Numbered from the stretch's first letter, positions 51,109-60,307 are shown. The stretch is DNA of 64,000 nucleotides from Flavobacteriales bacterium UBA979 (GCA_002292325.1 DBBR01000077.1:1-64000), one strand, 5' to 3'. Translations and numbers: made by a program. Notes: a model not told the origin generated them from the letters alone.

Positions 51109-52953
51109 TCAATTTGGACATCCCTCTCCAAAGACGGAAAGGAAGCCAAGCAAGTCACCGATGACGACCACACCATCGCCATCAAAGTCCGCTGCACAAT
51201 TCACCTCGCACCCAAATTCACCGAGGAACACCAACAAATCAGCTACAGAGATGGTTCCGTCCAAATTAAAATCACCCGGACACCCCATTTCTTCTGATCC
51301 TTCGATCACTCCGTTGCAGTCGTTGTCCAATCCCTGTCCCGTGCCCGGTGCCCCAGGAAAAACCACGGATGAAGCATCATTGCAATCCTCCGCATTCTGA
51401 ACATATCCCATCGGCATCAGGCAGGCATTCATTGGTGATTCCGAGTTACCGAATCCATCCCCATCCGAATCCGCGTACCACAGAGACCCCCCGTCCACTT
51501 CGAACTCAAACTCCTCTGCAACCGTATTAAGCTCAGAGTCCAATTGAATGGTCAGGCTTGTCATTCCAATCAAGGCATTCAATCCCGTGATGGAGAAAAC
51601 GAATTCTCCCGGTCCGTCCAGTTCAGATTGAAAATCAACGAGGGTCGCTCCTGCAGGTAAATTCGGAATAGACAATGAGTAAGGTGGCAGCAAACCACCT
51701 AACACCTCCGCGTAAATGACCAAATCCTCCTCCACACAAACAGTGGGATCAATGATCTCCACTTCGATAAATTTGGGGCGAATCACGTAGATGCCGTCTT
51801 CGATGGAGGTCACGACTACAATTCCAGATTCAAAATAGGGATAGGTTGACCACGATCCGGAAAATTGTGCTGCGTCGCTGCTCGGATCCACGTCAAAAAA
51901 GCCGATTTCGGTCAGCTCTCCTTCAGCTACATCGGTCAGCTCCAGCATGCGTAAACCCGCGCGATAATTCGCCTGGAACAGCAAATTCCCGACGACATAT
52001 TGATTGTGATCGATGGCTTGCAAATCAGACAAATGTTCTCCAATTAACACGGGATTGGACAAATCTGCCACATCAAAAATGAGTGTTCGGGTGTTGATTC
52101 CTTGGTTTTGTTCATCCAACTCATCGCCCAAAACCAAATAGCGGTGATCTTCCGTCAACCAGCATTGGTGAGTGTAGGAATAATCGTAATTCGTGATGCT
52201 TATAGAAGCTATATCAGAAGGATCTGTGGCATCCAAAATGGCCAATTTATTGGCATTCGCACAGAACAACATCGACTTTCCAACGTAATCCGTATCCGGA
52301 CCGTTGTAAACCACTCCTTGCGCATCGTGGGTGTAACCCGCCTCACTGTAATCCCCAACCAAAATCGGATTTCCCGGATCGTTGATATCAAATGCGACGA
52401 TTCCGCCGCCCGCCAAATTGGTTCCGACTGCATACAGCATGGCCGATGCCTCGTCAATCACGACATTGTGTGCATCGGAAAAACTGGACAGCCAAGTCGT
52501 GGGCAAAAGGGTCGTTGGAAACGACGTTAAATCACGCAATTGGTTCAAATCAAGAACTTGCAATCCGTGGCCATTGGCCTCCGAAACAACATAGACGTGA
52601 TCCGCATATACCTTCATATCACGCCATGTACTGCTGGACGTTTGAGTTTCCATAAATGCCACCAATACAGGGTTCACAGGATCGCTGAGATCAACCATAG
52701 CCAACCCCTGCCGCTCACCGACCAAGGCGTACTCCACCCCTGTCTCCGGATCGGTCCAGCCCCACACATCATTGGCCCCTGTCCCCATCAGATCCGCATT
52801 GCTCATGGATGAAAGCAGTTCCATTCGATCGCAAGGAAATCCTTCCGCGAATCCTCCCTCACATGGGGTTTGACTAAATACGATGGCTGAATTTCCGACG
52901 AGGAAGAACAGCAATAGAAAACCGATAGGATAAAGGCTCAAAAGTCGTATCAT
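51109..52953 (-). CDS. Choice-of-anchor B family surface protein with LVIVD-type repeats and EF-hand-like C-terminus
   Basis: The 614-residue protein has a signal peptide (FLLLFFLVGNSAIVFSQ). LVIVD-like propeller repeats follow (AMVDLSDPVNPVLVAFMETQ, VAFDINDPGNPILVGDYSEA, IFDVADLSNPVLIGEHLSDL), in the pattern of the choice-of-anchor B family. Near residue 510-555 lies a MopE-like metal-binding motif (WYADSDGDGFGNSESPMNAC, ...DCNDASSVVFPGA, DNDCNGVIEG). The end is two EF-hand/dockerin-like loops (DFNLDGTISVADLLVFLGEF, DFDGDGVVVIGDLLGFLS). No recognised T9SS type A or B domain closes the protein. Confidence 0.85.
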   Translation of the reverse strand: MIRLLSLYPIGFLLLFFLVGNSAIVFSQTPCEGGFAEGFPCDRMELLSSMSNADLMGTGANDVWGWTDPETGVEYALVGERQGLAMVDLSDPVNPVLVAFMETQTSSSTWRDMKVYADHVYVVSEANGHGLQVLDLNQLRDLTSFPTTLLPTTWLSSFSDAHNVVIDEASAMLYAVGTNLAGGGIVAFDINDPGNPILVGDYSEAGYTHDAQGVVYNGPDTDYVGKSMLFCANANKLAILDATDPSDIASISITNYDYSYTHQCWLTEDHRYLVLGDELDEQNQGINTRTLIFDVADLSNPVLIGEHLSDLQAIDHNQYVVGNLLFQANYRAGLRMLELTDVAEGELTEIGFFDVDPSSDAAQFSGSWSTYPYFESGIVVVTSIEDGIYVIRPKFIEVEIIDPTVCVEEDLVIYAEVLGGLLPPYSLSIPNLPAGATLVDFQSELDGPGEFVFSITGLNALIGMTSLTIQLDSELNTVAEEFEFEVDGGSLWYADSDGDGFGNSESPMNACLMPMGYVQNAEDCNDASSVVFPGAPGTGQGLDNDCNGVIEGSEEMGCPGDFNLDGTISVADLLVFLGEFGCEVNCAADFDGDGVVVIGDLLGFLSVFGEGCPN

Positions 52954-53028
52954 GATGGAGAGTTCAAATGGAAAGTAAACATTCTACAAGGAAACAACAA
53001 AACCTCATCGATGGTTGTTTCCATTAGC

Positions 53029-53940
53029 ATGAAAGCAACGTATCTCATAACAGGTGGAACCGGACTGGTTGGATCACGGATCATCCAAAAGCTGGCAGAT
53101 CGCGGCGAACGGATAAATATTTTGACAAGGCGAACAGCGGCCTCCGACATCCCCGGCGTTACTTACTACACTTGGAACCCCGATGAAGGAACAGTGGATT
53201 CCGATGCATTCAAGGATGTCCACACGGTCATTCATCTCGCTGGAGCGCCAGTCGCTCAGCGTTGGACAGCTGCAAGCAAACAAGCCATTCTCGATAGCCG
53301 CGTCAAAACCACCGCGTTGCTCAATTCTCATATCTCTTCTTTACAAGAAAACGAGAAACCCGAAGTCTTCATCAGTGCAAGCGCCATCGGAATCTATCCC
53401 TCGGGCAATGAATCATTTACCGAAAATTCACCCGTCGCAACTGGTTTTCTGAGCGATGTGGTCCAGCAATGGGAATCAGGAATCGCCCCCCTTGAATCGC
53501 AAGGATTGCGAACCATCCGACTTCGAATTGGATTGGTCTTGGCCCGAGACGGAGGTATGTTAGGGCGGCTTCTCCCTCTGTTCCGACTGGGATTGGGTTC
53601 AGCTGTGGGCCCGGGAACACAATGGCAATCCTGGATCCACATTGATGACTTGGCCGAAATGTTCCTCTGGGCCGCTGAAGAGGAAACCCTGAGTGGCGTG
53701 TTTAATGCCGTCGCCCCTCATCCTGTCACAAATCGTGAGTTGAGCAAATGTTTAGCGCGGGCTTGTCGGCGACCTTTTTGGGCTCCTGCTGTGCCTTCAT
53801 GGGGATTGAGGCTGGTATTTGGAGAAATGTCGTCTGTCATTCTCGCTTCTCAGAAGGTGGAAGTTGAACGCGCATTGAAGGCAGGCTTTGATTTCACGCA
53901 CCCGACGCTTGAAGGTGCCCTGCGTGATATTATTCAATAG
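53029..53940 (+). CDS. TIGR01777 family epimerase-like protein
   Basis: I use the ATG at 53029 (303 residues); an in-frame ATG lies 18 bases upstream. The Rossmann motif is YLITGGTGLVGSRIIQKLAD. Family blocks are VHTVIHLAGAPVAQRWTAAS, VFISASAIGIYPSGNESFTE, LRTIRLRIGLVLARDGGML and SWIHIDDLAEMFLWA, and the C-terminal part has VFNAVAPHPVTNRELSKCLA. This SDR family is widespread in Bacteroidota with unknown substrate. Its neighbours do not clarify its pathway. Confidence 0.92.
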   Translation: MKATYLITGGTGLVGSRIIQKLADRGERINILTRRTAASDIPGVTYYTWNPDEGTVDSDAFKDVHTVIHLAGAPVAQRWTAASKQAILDSRVKTTALLNSHISSLQENEKPEVFISASAIGIYPSGNESFTENSPVATGFLSDVVQQWESGIAPLESQGLRTIRLRIGLVLARDGGMLGRLLPLFRLGLGSAVGPGTQWQSWIHIDDLAEMFLWAAEEETLSGVFNAVAPHPVTNRELSKCLARACRRPFWAPAVPSWGLRLVFGEMSSVILASQKVEVERALKAGFDFTHPTLEGALRDIIQ

Positions 53941-53962
53941 ACTGCAATTCATTTAAAAAGAG

Positions 53963-53990
53963 GGGCAAAAAAGAACGGGCAAAAAAGAAC
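53963..53990. repeat. 14-bp tandem duplication in the terminator tail
   Basis: The unit GGGCAAAAAAGAAC occurs twice in a row (53963-53976 and 53977-53990), followed by a partial third copy (GGGC). It duplicates the T-rich tail, on the minus strand, of the terminator of the fasciclin-protein gene. Slippage or a small tandem duplication is the simplest explanation. Confidence 0.75.
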
Positions 53991-54014
53991 GGGCGAACCC
54001 AGTTGGGCCGCCCG
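53981..54014 (-). terminator. Rho-independent terminator of the fasciclin-protein gene
   Basis: On the minus strand a stem of CGGGCG (54014-54009) with CGCCCG (53995-53990) holds an inner CCC/GGG pairing and a four-base loop. It is followed by GTTCTTTTTT-like sequence with six T (53986-53981). It ends 26 bp after the stop of the gene at 54041, in a convergent region with the epimerase gene. It is strongest in the minus direction. Confidence 0.8.
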
Positions 54015-54040
54015 CTCATAGAAGTTAATCGGTCTGAGAA

Positions 54041-55939
54041 TCAATTAACCAGAAACATCTTATTCACACTGTAGTCGCCTTCCGTTACTCGGACGACGTA
54101 TAGACCAGCATTCCAAGTTTGTGTTGAAAGGCGCTCCCAGGATTGATTCGCCGTCGTCTCTGCTACTTGGCGACCGGCTGCATCCCACACTTGGATCAAC
54201 GCACCCGCATTCCAATTGCCTCGGATGTTCAATTCTCCTTCTCCCGCTGGGTTGGGGTAGACCATGACGGCCAATTGATCTGCTTCAATCACTGCATTCG
54301 CAGTAGGTGGCAACAAGACCGCGTCGATGACGTGGACCACTCCGTTGTCTGCCTCAATGTCTGCTACGATGACCATGGCGTTATTGATCATCACGCCTTC
54401 ATCCGTGATGGAGACGGTGACGTCTTCTCCCAACAACGTCTCGATCATTTGTCCATCAGACAAATCTGCAGCGAACGCAGATGCTCCTACAACGTGGTAC
54501 TGCAAAATCTCACCGAGGTTGGGCAATGCCAACAAATCCTCAGCCGTAATCTCCAATGCCTCCGTCAGTGCAACAATGGCCGCATCGTTTGGAGCAAATA
54601 CGGTGAATGGACCTTCTCCGCTCAAAGCTTCGACCAAGCCCGCCTCAATCACTGCGGCTTCGAGCAATGTATGGTCATCAGAATTAACGATGATGTCCAC
54701 AACCGTATTGGTCGGAGGAGTTGGCGGTAACAAGACCGCATCAATCACGTGCACCACACCGTTGTCGGCAGCGATGTCGGCAGCAGTGACCATTGCATTA
54801 TTGATCATCACGCCTTCAGCGGAGATGGTAACGGTCACGTCTTCACCTAATAACGTCTCAATCATTTGGCCATCGGACAAGTCTGCCGCATAGGCAGCTG
54901 CTCCTACAACATGGTACTGCAAGATCTCACCGAGATTGGGCAGTGCCAATAACTCCTCAGCTGAAATCTCCAAAGCCTCTGTCAAAGCAACTACTGCTGC
55001 GTCCGTTGGAGCAAAGACAGTAAACGGACCCTCTGCGCTCAAAGCCTCTACCAATCCTGCTTCAATCACCGCTGCTTCGAGCAACGTGTGATCATCTGAG
55101 TTGACGATGATGTCGACTACCGTGTTGGATGGTGGTGCTGGCGGCAACAAGACCGCATCTATGACGTGCACAACTCCATTGTCCGCTGCAACATCTGCCA
55201 CAGTGACCATGGCATTGTTGACCATCACTCCATTCTGATTCACTGTCACTGTAACGTCTTCCCCTAATAAAGTCTCAATCATTTGGCCATCAGACAAGTC
55301 TGCTGCGTACGCTGCTGCTGCAACAACGTGGTATTGCAAGATCTCGCCGAGGTTTGGCAATGCCAACAACTCCTCAGCTGTAATCTCCAATGCCTCTGTA
55401 AGAGAAACAATGGCCTCATCGGTTGGAGCAAATACAGTAAACGGGCCTTCTGCACTCAATGCATCGGCCAGTCCTGCTTCAATCACTGCAGCCTCTAATA
55501 AAGTATGGTCATCCGAGTTCACGATGATGTCAACGACGGTGTTGGACTGCTGAACGGGGTTTACCGTGATGGTTGCCACCATACCATTGGCAGCGTGAGA
55601 GCCGATTGAACAATCGTAATTGTAAGTTCCTTCCACTGTGAATGTATGCGAACCGATGCATACACCATCCATTGTTCCATTGACTGCACCGAAGGAAAAA
55701 GACTCCGGGTTGTTCCACATATCACCGAGTGTGCTTTCCGCTCCATTGACATCGTGGAAGCCGTCTACATTGACCCAAACAACCGTCTGGCCCACTTCGA
55801 TTTCCAAATCTGACGGTGTATAGGAGAAGCTTTCAGCCTCCACAACAATTCCTTCAACCCCACATGGGTTGTCTTGCGCGGTTGCGACCGTCGCAACTCC
55901 AGCCAAAAACAGGCCAAATACGTAAAAAACTTTTTTCAT
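54041..55939 (-). CDS. Secreted cupredoxin-like/three-fasciclin protein with a type A T9SS sorting domain
   Basis: The 632-residue protein has a signal peptide (VFGLFLAGVATVATAQ). A cupredoxin-like domain lies at about residues 28-128: YTPSDLEIEVGQTVVWVNVD, FHDVNG and YDCSIGSHAANGMVATITV, whose Cys, His and Met resemble copper ligands. Three nearly identical fasciclin (FAS1) domains of 139 residues follow (VVDIIVNSDDHTLLEAAVIE, GPFTVFAPTDEAIVSLT, ILQYHVVAAAAYAADL). A type A sorting domain ends the protein (VYPNPAGEGELNIRGNW to VNKMFLVN). FAS1 domains mediate adhesion. It is probably displayed at the surface by the T9SS. Confidence 0.9.
   Translation of the reverse strand: MKKVFYVFGLFLAGVATVATAQDNPCGVEGIVVEAESFSYTPSDLEIEVGQTVVWVNVDGFHDVNGAESTLGDMWNNPESFSFGAVNGTMDGVCIGSHTFTVEGTYNYDCSIGSHAANGMVATITVNPVQQSNTVVDIIVNSDDHTLLEAAVIEAGLADALSAEGPFTVFAPTDEAIVSLTEALEITAEELLALPNLGEILQYHVVAAAAYAADLSDGQMIETLLGEDVTVTVNQNGVMVNNAMVTVADVAADNGVVHVIDAVLLPPAPPSNTVVDIIVNSDDHTLLEAAVIEAGLVEALSAEGPFTVFAPTDAAVVALTEALEISAEELLALPNLGEILQYHVVGAAAYAADLSDGQMIETLLGEDVTVTISAEGVMINNAMVTAADIAADNGVVHVIDAVLLPPTPPTNTVVDIIVNSDDHTLLEAAVIEAGLVEALSGEGPFTVFAPNDAAIVALTEALEITAEDLLALPNLGEILQYHVVGASAFAADLSDGQMIETLLGEDVTVSITDEGVMINNAMVIVADIEADNGVVHVIDAVLLPPTANAVIEADQLAVMVYPNPAGEGELNIRGNWNAGALIQVWDAAGRQVAETTANQSWERLSTQTWNAGLYVVRVTEGDYSVNKMFLVN
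54290..55546 (-). repeat. Three tandem 417-bp repeats encoding fasciclin domains
   Basis: Three head-to-tail copies of exactly 417 bp (about 55546-55130, 55129-54713 and 54712-54290), judged from the identical position of the SNTVVDII-type start of each unit, encode the three FAS1 domains. The protein sequences are nearly identical; synonymous base differences are visible between copies. The repeat boundaries are good to about 10 bp. Confidence 0.85.
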
Positions 55940-56024
55940 TATAACAGGTTTATGGAGTAGTAACTATCATCTTGCACCTTTGTTCAAAATACAATTGACT
56001 TTATCGATAAACTGACGAAAACAC

Positions 56025-57380
56025 ATGAAAAACCCCGCGTCAACCATCGCAATCCATTGGATTCGTCGTGACATACGAATTGAAGACAACCGCAGTTTGT
56101 TGTCGGCTTTCCAACAGGACAAGCCTGTTTTGATCGCCTTTATTTTCGATCAGGACATCCTCGATAAGTTGGACAATCCTGAAGACCGGCGAGTGACCTT
56201 CATTCACCGCGAACTCCAAAAGCTGCAACATCAACTCGAAGGGTTTGGCAGCACATTGCACGTTGGCTACGGAAAGCCAGAGGTGGTTTGGAATCAATGG
56301 ATTCGTGATTTTCAACTTGCAGGAGTCCAAATAGATTCCGTGCACGTCGGCCGGGACTATGAGCCGTATGCTCAGGCTAGAGACCGTTCTTTGGCTTCGC
56401 TTTTTGATGAACACGGCATTGCTTTTAAGGGCATCAAAGATCATGTGATATTTGAAAAGTCTGAAGTCACCAAAGACGATGGCCTGCCTTACACCGTATT
56501 CACGCCGTACAGCAAAAAATGGAGGAAAACCCTGACCGAAGGCCACTATGCCAAAGCCGAATCTTTGGAGTGGTGTTCCAGCAAGACCCTTGTTCAACGC
56601 AATGAAGTGAACACCACAGAACTCCCGAGCTTGGAGTCGATGGGTTTCCGACAAGTCGACCTCGTCGATCAATGGGTTCCATCCAAGAAAATCCAACCTC
56701 AAACACTTCACTCCTATGGTGAAAAACGCGATTTCCCTTCCGTTGCGGGGACTTCCCGACTATCACTCCACTTGCGCTTCGGAACCGTTAGCATTCGAGA
56801 AGCGTTACGTTCGGGACTGAGGCACAGTGAAAAATGGACCACTGAACTGATCTGGCGGGATTTCTATCAAACCATTCTGTATCATTTCCCTCATTCTGCG
56901 ACAGATAGCTTCAGGCCAGCGTATGATGCCATCCCATGGGACAACAACGAAGCGCATTTCGCTGCATGGTGTGAAGGCCGCACAGGTTATCCATTGGTCG
57001 ATGCCGGCATGCGAGAGTTGCTTGCAACCGGATTCATGCACAACCGAGTGCGCATGGTTGTCGCCTCATTTCTCTGCAAGCATTTGCTCACGGATTGGCG
57101 CTGGGGAGAGCGGTTTTTCGCTCGCCACCTGCTCGATTTTGATCTCGCATCGAACGCTGGAGGTTGGCAATGGGCTGCTGGATCCGGGTGCGATGCCGCG
57201 CCTTATTTTCGGGTGTTCAACCCGAGTGCACAATTGGCCAAGTTTGATAAAGACGAAGCTTACGTAAAAAGGTGGGTGCCCGAATTTGGGACCGCACGCT
57301 ACCCTGAGCCCATTGTCGACCATGCAACAGCGCGTCTTCGCGCCATAGACACTTATAAGTCTGTGTTGAAACCAACCTAA
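56025..57380 (+). CDS. phrB: Deoxyribodipyrimidine photolyase
   Basis: The 451-residue protein has an N-terminal Rossmann-like domain (AIHWIRRDIRIEDNRSLLSA, then IFDQDILDKLDNPEDRRVTF). The FAD domain has LIWRDFYQTILYHFPHS, GYPLVDAGMRELLATGFMHN, HLLTDWRWGERFFARHLLDF, and the strongly conserved NAGGWQWAAGSGCDAAPYFR followed by VFNP. Photolyases use light to reverse cyclobutane pyrimidine dimers. The fit is best for a class I CPD enzyme, though 6-4 or cryptochrome activity cannot be excluded without structure comparison. It is divergent from the fasciclin-protein gene, with 85 bp between starts. Confidence 0.95.
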   Translation: MKNPASTIAIHWIRRDIRIEDNRSLLSAFQQDKPVLIAFIFDQDILDKLDNPEDRRVTFIHRELQKLQHQLEGFGSTLHVGYGKPEVVWNQWIRDFQLAGVQIDSVHVGRDYEPYAQARDRSLASLFDEHGIAFKGIKDHVIFEKSEVTKDDGLPYTVFTPYSKKWRKTLTEGHYAKAESLEWCSSKTLVQRNEVNTTELPSLESMGFRQVDLVDQWVPSKKIQPQTLHSYGEKRDFPSVAGTSRLSLHLRFGTVSIREALRSGLRHSEKWTTELIWRDFYQTILYHFPHSATDSFRPAYDAIPWDNNEAHFAAWCEGRTGYPLVDAGMRELLATGFMHNRVRMVVASFLCKHLLTDWRWGERFFARHLLDFDLASNAGGWQWAAGSGCDAAPYFRVFNPSAQLAKFDKDEAYVKRWVPEFGTARYPEPIVDHATARLRAIDTYKSVLKPT

Positions 57381-57397
57381 CAACGTAATTTCGTTGC

Positions 57398-58474
57398 ATG
57401 GCTGCACTGGAATCTGTTCGAGTTTTGGAATTAGCAAGTGTTCTAGCGGGTCCACTGGCTGCTACAGCACTGGCAGAACGCGGGGCTCATGTGACCAAGG
57501 TGGAGCGTCCTCCTTCTGGCGATGTAACGCGAAGCTGGAAAGGAGCAAATGAAGACCCCGAGTTAGACATCTCCGCGTATTACGAAGCTGCAAACGGCGC
57601 CAAACAATTGGAATGGATGGATCTGGGTTCTGACAAAGGTCAGGAGTGGCTCGAAAAACAGCTCGCCTCCCATGATGTGCTGATTGAGAATTTCAAATCA
57701 GCTGATCTAGAGAAGTTCAACCTCCAACCGCATGCTGTGGCCACACGCCACCCTCACCTCATACGTGTGCGGCTCGTCGGATTCAACAATGCACCAGACC
57801 GATTGGCATATGATGCAGTGGTCCAAGCAGAAACCGGATTTATGCACATGAATGGAGAGACCAACGGGCCACCATTGCGGATGCCCGTCGCCTTGATGGA
57901 CGTACTTGCTTCGCATCAAATACGGCTCGCTGCTTTGGAGGGTTTACTGGACAGATCACAAGGGGGAACGGGGTTTTTTGCGGAAGTTTCGCTCGCTGGA
58001 AGTGGTGTTACAGCGCTGGTCAATCAAGGAACCAACTGGCTCGTAGCAGAAAACTCTCCTCAACGCAACAGCGGATTGCACCCTAATATCGCACCCTATG
58101 GTGATGTGCTGTTTTGCAAGAACGGTCATCTTGTATTGGCCATCGGAAACAGCAGGCAATTTGAAGGTCTTTGTAACGTGCTTCAATGCCTTGAATTGCT
58201 GACTGATCCTCGATTTGACTCGAACCAATTGCGGGTCACGCACCGGGAAGAATTGATGAAAACCCTCAATTACGCATCGGCATCCTGGGAAAAAATTCCG
58301 CTCGAACTGGCGCTGCGCGGCGCAGGAGCTCCTGCAGGAGTCGTTCGCACGATTCAGGAAGTTTTAGATCCCAACGGGCCAAACACCGAGTGGATTCAAA
58401 CCAACCCTTCTGGCAGCAAACGTCCTGCGGCAATTGCATACCGCGTGCAACATTTTGGCGATAATCCAAGGTGA
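57398..58474 (+). CDS. CaiB/BaiF-type (family III) CoA transferase
   Basis: The 358-residue protein has the family III opening (VRVLELASVLAGPLAATALA followed by ERGAHVTKVERPPSGD), then HDVLIENFKSADLEKFNLQP and LIRVRLVGFNNAPDRLAYDA with the conserved catalytic Asp region (AYDAVVQAETGFM). Later blocks are PVALMDVLASHQIRLAALEG and HPNIAPYGDVLFCKNGHLVL. It moves CoA between carboxylic acids or acts like an alpha-methylacyl-CoA racemase. The substrate is not predictable here. It follows photolyase by 17 bp but the link is probably incidental. Confidence 0.9.
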   Translation: MAALESVRVLELASVLAGPLAATALAERGAHVTKVERPPSGDVTRSWKGANEDPELDISAYYEAANGAKQLEWMDLGSDKGQEWLEKQLASHDVLIENFKSADLEKFNLQPHAVATRHPHLIRVRLVGFNNAPDRLAYDAVVQAETGFMHMNGETNGPPLRMPVALMDVLASHQIRLAALEGLLDRSQGGTGFFAEVSLAGSGVTALVNQGTNWLVAENSPQRNSGLHPNIAPYGDVLFCKNGHLVLAIGNSRQFEGLCNVLQCLELLTDPRFDSNQLRVTHREELMKTLNYASASWEKIPLELALRGAGAPAGVVRTIQEVLDPNGPNTEWIQTNPSGSKRPAAIAYRVQHFGDNPR

Positions 58475-58475
58475 A

Positions 58476-59300
58476 TTAAGACGCGCCTTCGGAATCTTGA
58501 AGAGCGCGGGGACCACGCACCAAAAACCAAGGATTGAGTAATTCTTTCCGATTGTAGGTCAGTACATACTTGGTTTCCCAATTCATCACTTCACAACCAG
58601 CTGCCAAGCAGACAGCTTGGCCAGCGGCGGTGTCCCACTCCATCGTCGGAGCAAACCGCGGATAGCAGTCAGCGAATCCGGCCGCCACCATGCACATTTT
58701 GAGCGAGCTTCCCCGCGATATCAAATCTACCGAGCCATGCAATGCACGCAGTTCATCAATGAATTCCTCTGTCTCCGGTGACATGTGACTTCGGCTCGCT
58801 ACCGCCGTGAACGGGCGATCCACCGATGGCTGAGGCATTGGCTGCGCTATCTCTTTCCATTCATCGAGATGCCAATGCGCAAGCCCCCCTTCCGCGAAGC
58901 ATGCCCCATTGAACTCATCCCCATAAAAGAGTTGTCCTTTCGCGGGTGCATATACCACACCCAGCACAGGCACACCGTTTTCAACCAATGCGATGTTGAC
59001 CGTAAATTCTCCGTTTCGCTTGATGAATTCTTTAGTACCATCGATCGGGTCAATGATCCATAATCTGGCCCAATCCTTTCGCTCTTGGTACGGAATGGAT
59101 CGCCCTTCCTCGGAAAGCATCGGAATGTTCGTCCCCCTTAGGTGAGATTTAATTTCTTCATGCGATGCGACATCTGCACGTGTCAGCGGGCTGTCATCCC
59201 CTTTGATTGTTACATCAAAATCACCTGAGTCATAAATCTCCATGATCACTTGACCCGCCGTTACGGCTGCTTGCAAAGTCACTTGCAGCAATTCATTCAT
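58476..59300 (-). CDS. cysQ: 3'(2'),5'-bisphosphate nucleotidase
   Basis: I use the ATG at 59300 (274 residues), which gives the usual MNELLQVTLQAAVTAGQVIM start. A frame open to 59348 would overlap the upstream gene by 8 bp. The metal site is WIIDPIDGTKEFIKRNGEFT with the conserved Asp pair, and the second block is MEWDTAAGQAVCLAAG. Length fits CysQ, which removes 3'-phosphate from PAP(S) formed in sulfur assimilation. It belongs to the inositol monophosphatase fold, so a related phosphatase cannot be excluded. It is directly downstream of a lytic transglycosylase gene on the same strand. Confidence 0.92.
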   Translation of the reverse strand: MNELLQVTLQAAVTAGQVIMEIYDSGDFDVTIKGDDSPLTRADVASHEEIKSHLRGTNIPMLSEEGRSIPYQERKDWARLWIIDPIDGTKEFIKRNGEFTVNIALVENGVPVLGVVYAPAKGQLFYGDEFNGACFAEGGLAHWHLDEWKEIAQPMPQPSVDRPFTAVASRSHMSPETEEFIDELRALHGSVDLISRGSSLKMCMVAAGFADCYPRFAPTMEWDTAAGQAVCLAAGCEVMNWETKYVLTYNRKELLNPWFLVRGPRALQDSEGAS

Positions 59301-59340
59301 CCTGGAACTCGACAGGCTCTTTACCCTTTCCATTTTCATT

Positions 59341-60264
59341 TCATTCAATCGGCAGATCGATGGCGACAGAATCGCCCGGCGCGATGGTCAAACGGTCCGA
59401 ACGAAGCCACGGGTTCAAGATTTTGAGTGATTTTAAATTCGCCCCTTCTTGCAGCGCAAAAGCTGCTGCATCTTCTATGGACGATGTCACCCAGACTGTT
59501 CGCGTCTCGTGGGGACGGTATAGCGCATCTTCGTCAATGGAAAATCCAAAAGATTCGGGTGCTTCAAAAATGGCCTTGATCGCGAGCAAACGATAAACGT
59601 ATCGAGCGGTTTCTGAATTCAGGTGCAATTCCCAGTAGGTTCCAACTCCTTGTTTTTCCATTGCCTTTCGGACGCCCGCTTTACCCATATTGTAGGATGC
59701 TGCTGCAAGGGCCCAGCTTCCAAATTCTTCCCTGGATTCTAGCAAATAAGTACAGGCCGCTTGGGTCGCCTTAGCAACGTGGTAGCGCTCGTCTATTTCT
59801 TTCGTCACCTTTAGCCCGTACTGCGGGGCCGTTCCTTTCATGAACTGCCAAAACCCCGTTGCTCCGGCAGGCGAAACAACCTGGGCCAGGCCACTTTCAA
59901 TGATAGCGAGGTACTTCATGTCCTCCGGCAAACCGTTTTCGCGCAGAATGGGCTCGATGATGGGGAACCACCGTGCTGCGCGTTTAAAATACAGCATGGT
60001 TGAGCTGTGATGGTACGTATTGACAATGAGTTCCCGGTCCAATTGATCCCGCACACCGAAGGCATCCATTGGCACCGTTTCTCCTGCCAAATCCTCCCGA
60101 TTCGGCAATTGAGGCGCTTCATTTTGTGTCCACGTAACCCGCTCCGATGGCTTGTGTCCATCGGTCAATGTAGGATTTGAAACCAACGCCGTGAGTCCGA
60201 TTACAAAAACCAAACAAGCAGCAGACTTTGCCAAAATCGAACGCTCCTTCTTCCAAGAATTCAT
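59341..60264 (-). CDS. MltD-like lytic transglycosylase with C-terminal LysM-like region
   Basis: The ATG at 60264 gives 307 residues; the frame also begins with a GTG at 60273. An N-terminal hydrophobic segment (SAACLVFVIGLTALV) is likely a signal or anchor. The transglycosylase core has DMKYLAIIESGLAQVVSPAG with the catalytic Glu, then GATGFWQFMKGTAPQYGLKV and SWALAAASYNMGKAGVRKAM. A C-terminal module (ESFGFSIDEDALYRP... to SLKILNPWLRSDRLTIAPGD) looks LysM-like. It cleaves peptidoglycan in the periplasm. It precedes cysQ and follows rfbC and the export lipoprotein gene. Confidence 0.92.
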   Translation of the reverse strand: MNSWKKERSILAKSAACLVFVIGLTALVSNPTLTDGHKPSERVTWTQNEAPQLPNREDLAGETVPMDAFGVRDQLDRELIVNTYHHSSTMLYFKRAARWFPIIEPILRENGLPEDMKYLAIIESGLAQVVSPAGATGFWQFMKGTAPQYGLKVTKEIDERYHVAKATQAACTYLLESREEFGSWALAAASYNMGKAGVRKAMEKQGVGTYWELHLNSETARYVYRLLAIKAIFEAPESFGFSIDEDALYRPHETRTVWVTSSIEDAAAFALQEGANLKSLKILNPWLRSDRLTIAPGDSVAIDLPIE

Positions 60265-60307
60265 TGTATTCACGTTGAAATTATTCCAAATGGGGTTCCC
60301 TAGCTAT

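Noticed and set aside
54041-55939. Plus-strand open frames across the fasciclin repeats (for example 54327-54893)
   Set aside because: They are antisense shadows of the FAS1 repeats; low-complexity Ser/Ala/Thr composition and no start context support the minus-strand gene only.
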